NCBI GenBank assembly: GCA_024345305.1
Contig: BRON01000017.1
Coordinates: 124,001 to 188,000, forward strand
Direction: 5' to 3'
DNA from: Mrakia gelida
Taxonomy: Eukaryota; Basidiomycota; Tremellomycetes; Cystofilobasidiales; Mrakiaceae
DNA length: 64,000 nt
In this document: positions 45,511 through 57,666 of the stretch, one piece after another
How the letters are laid out: each line of letters opens with the position of its first letter
How positions within the stretch are numbered: position 1 is the stretch's first letter
Notes under the pieces: model-generated
Seen by the model: only the letters and a program-made list of their open reading frames with translations
The model's database searches: none
What the model was told of the DNA's origin: nothing
Position numbers and translations under genes: made by a program

Positions 45511-48500
45511 TCAATCCTCGTCCATCGCGTCCGATTCGTCTCCCTTCGGCTTTGCCAGACGAGGTTTCGGTTTAGGTCTCGGCTGTGAGATCAAAACGAG
45601 CGAACGAGAAGGAAAGCGTGTCAGTCTCGAAGTTTTCAAACGCGAACCGAAGCAAGACGAGACGAGAACAAGACGAACCTTCTTCACCTCCGGAACAGCA
45701 GCAACAGGTTTACGTCTCCCACCTCTCCCCAAGACCGGCTCCTCAACCTCCTCGTCGTCGTCCTCCTCCTCCGATGCACTCTCCTTCTTCTCCTCGTCCC
45801 CGTCCTCCTCTTCCTCGTCCGAATCCTTCACGATCTTCTTCTTCCCCTTCGCAGAGGAAGTTCCGTTCTTCGAAGGAGGAGGGACGGCTTTTCCCTTCCC
45901 TTTGCCGTTGGTGGTGGGAGCCGTCTTGGTCGTCGGAAGCTTCTTTGGCGGAGGCGAGGCGTTGTCTTCCTCCTCCTCCTCGTCCTCGGTCTCGGAAGGA
46001 GGGTCCTCGTCCGACGAGTCGCTTTGACGCTTTTTCTTGGCAGCTCGTCTGCGGAAGAGAGATAAGAGAGGGAGGAGAGGGAGTCAGCAGGGGCTCGAGG
46101 GGTTCGCGTCGAAGAGAAGAGAGACGAGCGTAGAGGAGACGCGACGAGACGGAAACTCACTTCTTAGCCGACGAAGATCCGTTAGCAGCCTTCCTCTTGA
46201 CGGGAGTCCTCTTCTCTCCGTTCGACGTGGGGGCCTTCTTGATTTTCGGCTGTTCGAGGAGAAGATAGGGAAGAGAAGAGGTCAGCTCTCCTCGTTCTTC
46301 ACGTTTGACCTCAAGTTCGACGACGAGACAGAACGAACCTTGACGTCTCTAATCGTCTTTCCAAGCTCCTTCTTGAACGTCTTGAGAGTCTCCTCAGGCA
46401 AGTAGACCCTGATCATGTTCTGTTTCGAAAGGAAGACGAAGAACGGTGGAAACGAAATGAAGAAGACGCGACGAGGGTCAGCGTTCGTTCGCATCTTCGC
46501 CCATCTCGACGAAACGAAGAGAGAAGGCGAAAGGGAAGATCAAACGAACCTTCTGCACATCCTCGTTCCCTCCGAGAGGCTTGAAGAGATCTCCAGGCAT
46601 CGAGATCTTTCCAGGGTAGTTGTCGATCGTCCAGTTGTGGGTTCGAGTTCGAGCTTGGATGATGTGCTGAGCGAGTTCTCCGACGGCGTAGAGGTTCTGT
46701 GGAGAAGAAGAGACAGGTCGAGGTAGAGTGTCAGATCAACAGGCCACGTAGAGAAGGAAAGACGAGATCAAAGGAGATGAACGAACCCTGCTGTACTCGG
46801 GATCTCGATCCTTGACCGTCTTGACTTTCGCCGAGAGAGCGTAGAGGAGCGAAACGTTCTCCTTGACCATGACGAGGTCGAGGTAGAACTCGATGTACCT
46901 GATTTGACGCGAGGGCGAAGGGAGGGCGATCAGTCGGGACTCGAAAGAAGGGAAGGTAGATGAACGCGACGAATCACTTTGCGATGCTCTTGAGATCCTC
47001 CGGCTCGTTGGTGTAGTCCGGATGATGAGCGAGGAGGTGGATCAATCGAACGAAGATGAAGATGTAGTTGTCGACCTTGAGCTCTGGAGGGTAGGACGAC
47101 GAGAAAAAGGGAGGCGAAAGAGTCAGGACGCGAGCGAGACGGAACGAGAGGGAGGTCTCGAAACGAAACGAACCTTGGCTGACGGTAGCGGCGGTCTGCA
47201 TGCATCGCAGGATTGTGCTCCTAGCCTGGAAACGGTCGAGAAAAAAGAGAATCAGTCGGCGAAGGAAAGACGAGGGAGGAGGGGGAGGACTCACGATGTT
47301 TCGGACCTCCGGTTCGTCGTGAGCAGCGAGGAAGAGCATGACGTTGTACGAAGGAGGGAGCTTGTTGGCGTGGAGGGCTTCAGAGAGCTTCTTGACGAAC
47401 TGGAGTCGAACCCAGAAGCAGGGATCCTGATGGATCGAAGAAAAGGCGAGGTGTCAGCGGAGGTGAACGTGATACGGGAAGGAAGGGAAAGAACGAGGAC
47501 TGACCTGAACGAGCACGGCGAGAACGAGGAAGCTGGGAGAGATCAACTTGGCGTAGACTGGGTAGACGGCGAGTCTGAGGAGAGAGCGTCCTGACTGCAG
47601 TCGAACTCGGGTCTTGATGTTGGAGCTGGCTCGAGAAGGGACGAAGAAGAGGTCAGCGAACATGTCGACACGTCGAAGAAGGAGGAGAAGATCGACTCGC
47701 CCGTCCGTCAAGCTCGCGAAGGTACCTCTCTTGGTCAAGATGGTCAAGAAGAGGTTGATGACTGGGGTGGCGATGGTGGCAGCTTCGTTGGTTCGAGCGT
47801 GAGAAGCACATCGGTTCGCGCAGAGCTTGAGGGAGACGAGCTTGGCTTTCGCTCGAGCGGTGAGATCCTCCTCCTCGATCCACTCGTCCTCGTCGTCCTT
47901 GTTCTGGTAGGGCGGATCGAAGGAGATAAGGTCAGCGACTAAGAGGATTGAGATGGTCGAGAAGAAGATCGACTTACGTTCTCGTCCGGGTTCGCGAAAG
48001 TGTCGAGGATGAACTTCGTGACGAGCTCGCTCTGATCCTCGAACGCGTCCGGTGCTGAACGGGCCATCTCCGAGAGTGCCGTGAGATGAGTGAACAGCAG
48101 CTTGTCGTCGTCGTCGGCCAGAGAGGAAGCGAGGGTCTGGGGAACGAGAAAGGGAACGAAGTCGGGTTAGCTTCGAGGAAAGAAGAGAGCTCGAAAGGAT
48201 CTCGAAACTCACCTCGGCAAGGTCGGGAGCCAAGTCTTCAGCCTTCTTAGAGTAAGCGATGAGTCGGACGGCGAACTTGGCTTGACGAGCCGTTCCCTCG
48301 AGAGCGAAGTGGGTAGCTCGATCCAGGACCTTCCTGGAAAGACGAAACGCGAGACGAGGAGACAAGAGCGAAATCAGCGACTCTCGTCTTCGCTCCTTCA
48401 CTTCGTCGCTCAACCTCCCTTGCCGTTCCTCAAACCAGACGAAGATGGTTAAACTCACTTATCCCCCGTCTGCGAGCTCGAATCCTGCCTCTCCAGATGA

Positions 48501-51500
48501 GCCAAAGCCTGCAACGGCACCTCCGCGACCTTCGTCCCACTCTTCTCGTCCAAGATCACCTTCCCCAGCTCGCTGACATGGGTCTTGTACATCGCCGGCG
48601 CCTTCTTGGAGATGGTGACGAGGATGAGTTTGGCGTTGTTGCTCGCGTCCGAGGCGGCTTCCGAAGACGACGACGACGAGGCAGAGGAGGAGGTTTTCTG
48701 GAGTCGTTTGAGGAGGGTGGGGATGGAGGTTTTGTTGATGAAGGGGTAGGAGCATCGACGGAGGACGATGGCGAGGGTTGGAAGGAGCTCGGGAGGGCAG
48801 CGTTTGACGAATTCGGCCTGGGGGGAGAGAAGAACAAGGTTGAGAGTCAGCTCAAGGGAAGGAAACGAGTGGACGCGGGAGGACGAGAAGAAGATCTCAC
48901 GTTGAGCTTGACGAGCGTCTTCAAATCCGTCTGAGGGTCCATCGCCGACTTGAGAAGCTTGTACAATCGATCCTCGTTGGCTTCGGCGAACTTCTTGAGA
49001 TCCGAGATGGCCTTCGCAGGATCAGGGAACTGGCCTGTGAGTCGGACGAAGGGAAGACGCGTCGTGTCAGCCATGTTTTCTTCTTACGTTCCCTCCTGAA
49101 AACCAATTCCCTCGCAAAAAAATGAAAGAGAGATGTAACTTACTAGCCATCTCTCGAACCACACGATTCAGGTCGGCGGTGATCTTGTCCTCGTTCTCGT
49201 CGATGATCCCTCCCTGTTGGTCAAAGACGACGAAGAGGCGAGCGAGTCAGTTCCACTCGAGATGACCGAGGAGGGGGGCGAAAGGGAAGAAGATGGAACG
49301 AACGTTGTACTTCTGACAAGCGTGAAGGAACCCAGGCCATTTCGATCGAATCCTGTTTTCGATTCGACGCGACGCAAGTTCGAAGAAAGTCAGCTCGCGT
49401 TCTCCCTCTCTTCCGCTTTCACACTCGATTTCGATCAAAGAGGACGAAAGAACGTACGCGTTGAACCCAGCAATGACCAACAGTCCAGCCTTGCTCTTCT
49501 CGTCCAACCCTCGCATGACGAGCAAGACCTTGTCGACCCAAGCGACCTCCTCGTCTCCCTTGACCGGTAACGGCAAGACCCACTTGAGAAGGGTTTGCTC
49601 GATGACTTCCCTGTGTATTTTGAGACCAGAGAGAGCGAGAGGGGGGGAAGGAGTCAGCGAAGAGGTCGACTCGAAGAAGAAGAAGGCGACGCGTCGAATG
49701 AAGAAGACGAACCTGACGGCGGCGGAGGAGACGGTAGCGCAGGAGAAGATCTCGTGGGGGATCCATCCGAAGAGGGAGATGGCAGCTGGGTCTCCGTCCT
49801 CGCTGTAAGATGGGACGAAGAACCAGAAGAGGGGGACGAATCAGTTCGAGCGCCGGAACGAGAAGAGACGAGACGAGGGAAAGAGGAACGAACATCTCGG
49901 GGAACGCTAGACTGTAGAGCTTCGCGACGCTGTGGATAGCAGATCCTCGAACGGGGTTCTGTGAGCACGAAAGATGGAAGAAGGAAGATTGTCGGTGAGT
50001 TCGAGAAGAAGAGAAAGAAAGGGGCGGGACGCGAGGGAACTTACCTTCCTGTCCATCATCCTCGAGCTCAGATCCTTCAGCGTCGCCTTCGAAACATGAT
50101 GAAGCGTCGTCTCGTAGTCGAGGTGTCCGAAGATCTTGCAGGTCGTGTCTCGGACGTGCTCCTCTGGGTCGCAGAGCTTGATTTTGAGGAGGGCTGGTTT
50201 CGTTTCGAGACGCGTCGAGAACAGGAGGAGAAGCGGTCAGCACTCGTTCTCTCCCTCCTTCTCGAACTCAGCACACCATCGCGACCAGCTCAACGTTCGA
50301 CCCTCCCAGCAAAGAACAAGGACAAGAAGAAGGGACATCTCGAACTCACGTTCCAACTCAGCCTTCAACTCCGCACCCTTCCCACCCATCATCTTCCCAA
50401 CCTTCTCCACCCACCCTCTCCTAACCTTCCACTCCGCATCCTTCCCCCTCCCCAACCAAGCCACCCACGTCTTCTTCGCCTTCGAAACCACCTCCGCTCC
50501 CCTGGAAGTCCCAAACACCTCTCCCAGCGTCTCCACCGCCAGCAGCCTGTGAAACACGTCCGACGTCTCCAGCTCGCTCTCGAGGATCGGGAGGGTCGAC
50601 AGCAAAGGGATGGGGCAGTACTGAGCTAGAGATCGAATGAGGGAGTGGGCGGAGAGGATCGCATCTTTGGTTGCTGAGGAGATGGCTGGGGGTTTGACGG
50701 AGTGGGCGAAGGCTGAGGTTGAGGTTTTGGATTTGCTGTGAGGGGGAGGGGAGGAGGATCGGTTGGAGGAGGAAGGGGTTGGGGAGGAGGCTCGGTCGTG
50801 GGAGGGGGCTTGGATGAGGATTTCGAGGAAGTACTGCGAGCGGGCGAGGGAAAGGGAGGTGAGTTTGGGAGAAGAGGGGAGGAGACGCGTCGAGGAGCAG
50901 AGGAAGGGAGAGAAACTCACCTGAGCTATACTTCGCTCGATCTTCTGGGAAGGGTAGTCGTACTCGCACACAGCGACTGCCAGTTCCAAGGCTCGAGGGT
51001 GGTGGGACTGTGGCGAAAGGGGAGAGAGCGGATGAGCTGACGAGGAGACGAGGAAGGCGAGACGCGAGCTGGCAGGGGAGGGAGAGACGAGACTCACAGG
51101 TCGGTCCTTGTCGAACTGATCAAGCAAGATCTTCCTAACCTCCGGACTGACGGTTGCAGCTTCGTCGATGAGGGTGGTGAGGATGTCGGTCATGTGGTCT
51201 GTGAGAGTTCGAGGCAGGTCGTATCTGCGAGGATGAAAGGGAGGAAGGGGAAAACGGATGTGAGCTCTCTCGTTCCTTCCCTCCCTTCCCACCCTTCCTT
51301 CCACGCGACCACCATCTTCTACGCGTTCCTGCACCATTCTCCTCCGGCCCTTGACTCTCCAGATCCAACGAGAAAAGCCAGCACTCACCGAACCAGATCA
51401 AAGAACTCCTTGAACATCCTCGAGACCAACGAGTCCTCTCCTGCTCCCCCTCCTTCGTCGTCGTTCTCCTCCGCGTCGAGCATGAGGATGACGCTCTTGC

Positions 51501-52646
51501 AAGTCGACATGCTCTCGATGAGGTAGTAGTACTGTTTGTAGAACTCGTTCTTGGTAGGGTGGGTTGCTTGACGAGCTCCCGAGGAGGTGGAGCGAGAGGG
51601 AGTGAGTTGTTGAGAGAGGAGGGTGAGGATGAAGGTGAAGATGTCCTGGGATGGGATGGGAGGGGAGAGGGTGGTTAGGATGAGAGAGAGAGAGAGAAGG
51701 AGATGTAGGACGAAAGGGAAGAGAGAAAAGAGAAAGAGATGGAATGGGACGAGCGAGGGAACTCACCCTGATCCCTCTCGAGTCGTACGGAGCATCGGGA
51801 GCGTAGAACTTGAGGATGTCGGCGATACAGCAGGCGGCGAAAGCTTTGACTCCGGGGCTACAGACAAGAAGATATCAATCAGCTCGAGCTCGGAAGTGGG
51901 GAAAGAGAAGGGTATGGAGCTCACTCTTTGTGGAAGAGGATGGATCGATGGATGAGCTCTGTTCGAACTGAGGAGAGCGAGTTGAGATCGGTCGCGTCGG
52001 GATCGAGCTCAGAGAGTTCTTCGTGAAGGGACTGGGGGCATAAGAAGAAGAGGGAGAAGGGTGGGTCAGCATGGAAGAGAGACAGAGCCGTGGATGGGAA
52101 GTGAAGGAGGTGCATGGGAGGAAGAGAGGTCGAAGGAGGGAGGGGAGCAGGGAGGGAAGGAGGGCGAGCTTGTTCGAGGACGACGATCCTTCCGTTCCAT
52201 GAGCTTGTTGGACGCGAGATCGTGCTCGTAAGAGAGGCAGAGGTGTAGAGAAGTAGGTGGAGGGACAGAAGGTGCATACATCCCTCACCCTAGAATTGGT
52301 CCCTACGAGAGAAGGAGGGAAGGGGAGGAGGAGGAAGGAAGGAGCGTGTCCGAGCTTCCACCTTTGATCTTCTCCTTCCTTTGTTCTCCCTCCCTTGCCC
52401 CCTCCTACTCCCCAGAGCTCCGTCCTCTCTCTCTGGCGCATACATCCACCCTCAACGCATCCATGCCGACGCGATCCACCTTCGAAAAGGAAGGCGGCGA
52501 GAAGGAAGAGAGAACGAGAGAGAGAGGAGGAGACTGACCTTGAGCTTCTTGAGGAGGACGTCGGTTGAAGCTCCCGCTCCCTTGACGATCAACTTCTCCT
52601 TGAACTTGAGCTTCGTTCGTAGAGATTGTGATTGGGATGGCGGCAT
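45511..52646 (-). CDS. PDS5: Sister chromatid cohesion protein Pds5
   Basis: Cohesin-associated HEAT-repeat protein that maintains and releases chromatid cohesion in the nucleus. It starts MPPSQSQSLRTKLKFKEKLI at 52646 with the Pds5 opening (FKEKLIVKG, DVLLKKLK). Next come HEELSELDPDATD, FAACCIADILKFYAPDAPYD (the family signature), DIFTFILTLLSQQL and YKQYYYLIESMSTCKSVILM. Then FKEFFDLVR, DILTTLIDEAATVSPEVRKI, then LLDQF, and LCDPEEHVRDTTCKIFGHLD with YETTLHHVS. HEAT-like helices follow through DEKSKAGLLVIAGFNA, KAISDLKKFAEANEDRLYKL, FALEGTARQAKFAVRLIAYS and FLAAHDEPEVRNI. RTHNWTIDNYPGKISMPGDL is near the end. The C-terminus is a charged tail with RAAKKKRQSDSSDEDPPSE, acidic runs and a basic KPKPRLAKPKG; it ends DAMDED. 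There are roughly twenty exons over 7.1 kb. The ATG is 184 bases from the NAA15 start. Confidence 0.93.
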
Positions 52647-52830
52647 CTCCCTAGACCGACGAAGCGATGAAGGATGGGGATGGGGTGGTGGTTTGAAGAT
52701 CGAGGAAGGGGAGCAGGACGCGACCTCGTCGATTCCAATCGAGACGCAGCAGTCGACTCGACTCGACGATTGCCCTTCCTTCCCTCCTCCTCCTCGTCAC
52801 CTTCAACTCCATCTTTCTACTTTTCTCGCC
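52647..52830. promoter_or_regulatory. Compact bidirectional promoter of PDS5 (-) and NAA15 (+)
   Basis: 184 bases lie between the two divergent start codons. Both genes are essential-type housekeeping functions in other fungi, so the small shared promoter is plausible. Confidence 0.6.
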
Positions 52831-55800
52831 ATGCCTCCCAAAGATACGAAGAACCTCCCCGCTAAGGAAGAGGCTCTCTTCAGGACTCTCATGGTAGGCT
52901 TCCTTCACGCCAACTCTCCTCGAGCTCGTTCTCTGAGCTGACCACTTTTCGCATCTCCTTCGTTCGACTGGAAACAGTCCCAGTACGAGCAGAAGTTGTA
53001 CAAAAAGGTTCGTCGGAACGGTGAATTAAGAGTGCTCTTATCTTATCTGACGTTTATCTGTTTTGATCAGGCTGTCAAAACTGCCGACTCGATCCTCAAA
53101 AAGTGTCCAGACAATGGAGGTGAGCTGCTCGTCTCCTTCCCCTCCTTCCCTCCCCTCTTGACCTCGCCTCCCCACCGTCCTCGCCTCGCTCCCTCCTGGG
53201 TGACTAACCCCTTTGTGCCTCGTTCGTTTCCATAGCAACCATCTCGATGAAGGCTCTGGTGATCTTCCACACTCCAGCGACGGCTGAATCTGCTCCCAAC
53301 GCTGTCGAGCTTTACGAGAAGGAAGGTCTCGAGCTCGCCGCCCTCGGAGTCAAGAAGGATTCGGATTCTCAGCTTTGTTGGCACATCTTGGGGATGTAAG
53401 TAGCTCGTTTCTATCAGGATTTGTAAGGGGCGGGGGTTGAGGAGGTAGGGGTGGAGGAAGGGAGGGAAGACGATGGAAGGTTGAGCTCGACGACTTCCAG
53501 ACTCAAAAGTCGAGCTCTCAACCTCCTTCGATCCTTTGTCGTCAAGATCTCAAGCTGACCATCTATGGTTCTTCACTTTCTGAACACTTCAGGCTCCATC
53601 GATCCAAGAAGGCCTACCTCAAAGCCAACCAGTGCTTCACAGCAGCTCTCAAGTGCGATCCCGTACGTTTCTCGTCCTCGCTCTCCTCCTCGCTCTTCTC
53701 CTTCTCTCGTTCCCTCCCACCTCGCCTCGTCACTCATCCACCTCCCCCCTCTTCTCACCCGACGGTAGAACTCCCTCCAAATCCTCCGAGACAACTCGAC
53801 CCTCTCCCTCCATCTCCGAAACTACCCCCTCCACCTCGCCAACCGAATCACCCTCCTCCAACTTCGTCCCAACGAGCGACGCAACTGGATCACTCTTGCC
53901 CTTGGGTTCGCGATCAACGGAGAGCCGGATAGGGCTGAGGAGGTCCTTGAGGGGTTGAGTAAGATGGTCAAGGTATGTTCTTGCTCCTTGTGCTCGCGGC
54001 GGAGATGCTTTGGGAGGGAGGGGGGAAAGAGGAGACGAAGCTCAAGCTCAAGCTCACCACGTCGTTCGTTCGCCTTTGCCTCGTTTTACAGGACCCTCCC
54101 GCTCACGACTTCGAAGAGTCCGAGCTCAACCTTTTCAGGATCCATCTTCTCATCGAGGCGAAGCAGTGGGCCAAGGCGCTGGGTGTGCTCGAGACGTGTG
54201 TGAGGGATCGAAGGATCGTCGATGCTGTTTCGGGGATGTCGTACAAGGGTGAGTTTCAATCTTTCTCGTTTTGCAGCTCGGCTTTGCTTTCCACCAGTGG
54301 TGTAAAACCCGTTCGTGGGCCCCTCGGCAGCGAGCAGCACCTGAGGTTGTACGCGTTGCGAACGACGACCTCTCGGAACTGACTCGTCCCTTTCTTCGCT
54401 CTCACCTCAGCTACCTGCCTTCATGAGCTCGGACGAAAGGACGAGGCTGAGGATTGCTTCCGGGCTTTGTTGGAGGAGAACCCTGATTGCCACGAGTACT
54501 ACAAGGCGTTCTTGAACAACAAGGGTTTAGATCTCGGTGAGTCGCGACTTTCGTTCCTCGTTTTCGTTCGCTCGGCCTCTCGACTGACCTCGCGTACTCT
54601 TTCTCTGCCTTCTGGTGATACAGACAACGTCACGGACGAGACCCGACCTAAAATCCTCCGAGCTTTCGAGCTCCTCGGCTCGCTTTACCCTCGAGCCAGC
54701 GCTCCTCGTCGGATAGCTCTCAACTATGCTTCTGGTTCGTTCATCCTCCTTCCGCCTTTCTACCACCTTGAGCTTCAACTGACCTTAACACCCCATTTCG
54801 TCTCCTAGGACCCGAGTTCCGAACCCTCGTCGGAGCCTACCTCACCGCCGGACTCGAGCGAGGAGTTCCTTCCCTCTTCTCCGACCTCAAGGGTCTCTAC
54901 CACGACGAGACCAAGCGAGCCGTCATCGGAGAGCTCGTTGAGGAGTTCAGAACTCACATGGAGGAGAAAGGATCCCTTTCGGGAGAGACTGGTTCGTCTC
55001 AGCTCGCCCCCGTTTTCTCGTCTCTCGCGCGCGTCTCTCTTTGCTCAAACTCACCCTTCTTCCCCCTCCTCCTCGCTCTTCTCTTCTCTCGTGACCTCCA
55101 TCAGATCACCTTCAACCCCCCACCACCCTCCTCTGGACGTACTACTTCCTCTCCCTTCACTACGCCCACCCAACCTCCAACCCCACTCCCTCCCCAACCA
55201 CCTCCCTCTCCCTCCTCTCCAAAGCCGTCGCTCACACGCCTACCCTCCCCGAACTCTTCACCGCTAAAGCTCGAGTGCTCAAGCATGCTGGGGACTCGTG
55301 GGGTGCGGCTGTGCAGATGGAGGAGGCGAGGAGGTTGGATGGGCAGGATAGGTTCTTGAATTCCAAGGCCGGGAAATACTGGTTGAGGGCTGGGGAGGAG
55401 GAGAGGGCTTTGGGGGTGTTGGGACTGTTTACTAAGGTACGTCCGCACTGGTTTTACGTCTCGGTTGAGAGTCAACGAGGTTGTGGGTAGATTCGAACTG
55501 ACTTCGCTCGCGTACGTTTCGATTTCGCCCCGAGCAGAAGGACGCACCCTCGCCAGCAGCCGATCTCGTCGAGATGCAATGCCTTTGGTTCCTCGTCGAG
55601 GACGCCGATATGCACCTTGCTACTGGGAACCTCGGGATGGCGTTGAAGAGGTACCATGAGATCCAGAAGGTTCGTTCTCGTTCGACTCGATTCGACTCTT
55701 TCTCGCCGTCGCGTCGTCCTGACCCCTTTCGCACCGTTGCCGCCTCGCCAGGTCTTCGCGGACATGGACGACGATCAGTTCGATTTCCATGGATACTGCC

Positions 55801-57386
55801 TTAGGAAGTTCACCATCCGAGCGTACCTCACGTGAGTCCTCGTCCTTTGTTGCTTCGCGTCTCGTTTCGGTGTCGAAGGACTGGGAGCTGATCGTGTGCT
55901 TGTTTGGTTCGGTTCGATAGCATGGTCGACTGGGAGAACGATATCTGGTCCAGTGCTTCGTACGTCAAGGCTGCTCTTGCTGCTGCTAAGGTTCGTTCGA
56001 CTCTTCCCTCCCACCTCGCGTCCCTCGTCGTACCTTTCGTCCTCCCTTCCCCCACCGAGGAGTTCCAACCCTGACTGTTTTCTCTTTGCGTTAACGTTCC
56101 TTCAGATTTACGTTCGGATTTCGGACGAGCCTGATCTCGTCAAGAGCGCCGCTCCTTCGGATTGTTCGTCCTTTTTGTCCCTTCGTTTCGACGCGTTCGA
56201 GAACCGACGCCGGTTCGCTGACTTGCTCTGTCTTTTCCCCCCATGCAGCCGGACTCTCCGCCGAGGACAAGAAGAAGGCCGCTCAAAAGGCTAAGAAGGC
56301 TGCTCTCAAGGCGGCTGCTGCTACCAAGGGTTCGTCCAACTCGTCCCGTCTCGTCCTCCCTTCCCTCGTTCGAATCTTGATCCCAACCTCTCGAGTCCTA
56401 ACCTTCTCGCTTCTCCGCTGGTTACCTCTTCTCGCAGTCGCCTCGACCGACAAGAAGGCCGTCGCTGCTCCCGTCGAGCCTCCAGCGCCCAAGGACGACG
56501 ACCCGAACGGATCGAAACGACTCTCCGTCGCTAGCCCTCTCGACGAGGCCGCTAAGCTTCTCAGGCCCTTGGAGTCGTCGAAGAAGGCTGCTTCGATGAT
56601 CCCCGTTTGGGTTGCGATCTACGAGGTCGCTGTTCGACGAAGTAAGTTCTTCTTCGAGCGAGAGTTCGAGACGCGTCGAGAGACGGACCTCGAGATTCGA
56701 GACTGACGCCGTCGTTTCCTTTCTCTTGCTCGTTCTCTCTCCCAGGCAAGTTCCTTCAGGCTGCCAAGGCGCTGAACGTGCTCAAGGGACTCGACGCCGA
56801 GAACCCAGAGCTGCATCGACTGACGGTTGACTTCCAAATCCGAAGTTCGTGTCCCTTCCTCCGTCCGCTTCCTCGTTCGTTCCCACGCATCTGACTAACT
56901 TTTTCCTCGTCGACTTCCTTCCTCGCTCCAGCCTCCTCCATCCTCTCAACTCTCCCCAGCACCACCTCCTCCCTCATCACCTCCACGCTCACCTCCCTCC
57001 TCCCCTCCAACTTCACCACCCCCTCCGCTTTCACCACCTCTTTCCTCTCCTCCCACCCCACCTCCCCTTCCCACATCCTCTCCTCCGCTCTCGCCCTCCG
57101 CCTCGCCTCCGTCCCCACCTCGGAAATCGAATCCGTAGTCTTCCAACTCCTTTCCCCTCAGATCTCGACCCCCCTCAAGGTCGCCGTCCAAGGACTCGAG
57201 CTGCTGGAGAAGATTGGGAGCGAGAGGGTGGAGGAGTACCGTGGTGTTGCGAAGGAACGGTGGACGCTTGCTAGGGTTCTGGATACGAAGGAGGAGAGGA
57301 AGAAGGTGAAGAGTGAGTGGGAGGAAAGCGAGAAGAAGGCGAAGGAGGTTAATGGAGGGGACGCGAACGGCAAGGACGATCTCTAG
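52831..57386 (+). CDS. NAT1: N-terminal acetyltransferase A auxiliary subunit (Nat1/Naa15)
   Basis: TPR scaffold that anchors the catalytic Naa10/Ard1 subunit to ribosomes for N-terminal acetylation. It starts MPPKDTKNLPAKEEALFRTL, the family's usual opening, then QYEQKLYKK, AVKTADSILKKCPDNG and ISMKALVIFHTPATAESAPN. TPR units follow: CWHILGM-LHRSKKAYLKANQ, LQILRDNSTLSLHLRNYPLH, NWITLALGFAINGEPDRAEE, LNLFRIHLLIEAKQWAKALG and CLHELGRKDEAEDCFRALLE. In the second half are LKHAGDSWGAAVQMEEARRL, LNSKAGKYWLRAGEEERALG, and FADMDDDQFDFHGYCLRKFT then IRAYLTMVDWE, a hallmark of Naa15. A Lys/Ala helix (EDKKKAAQKAKKAALKAAAA) precedes PLDEAAKLLRPLE. Many small introns. The C-terminus is charged and ends GKDDL. 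Confidence 0.93.
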
Positions 57387-57666
57387 AGCGGGTTGGTTTG
57401 TTCTGCTAAAACGAGCTAGATTATGGATATACTACCTCTGCACACCTTTTCAGTCCCTTTGAGCGAAGAAACAACAAAACGAAAATTTAGCCTCTGGATA
57501 CGCCTTAACCCCGCCTCAAATTCGCCACGTTCCGACCGACCAATTTCGTTCGAGCTCACCCAACGGCCACCTCCTCCTTCTCCTTCCCTTCCCCTTCCCT
57601 CTCTTTCTCCCCTCCACGATACCGTCGCTCGCTCCTTTGCAGCGTCGAGGCTTATAGAAACACTAG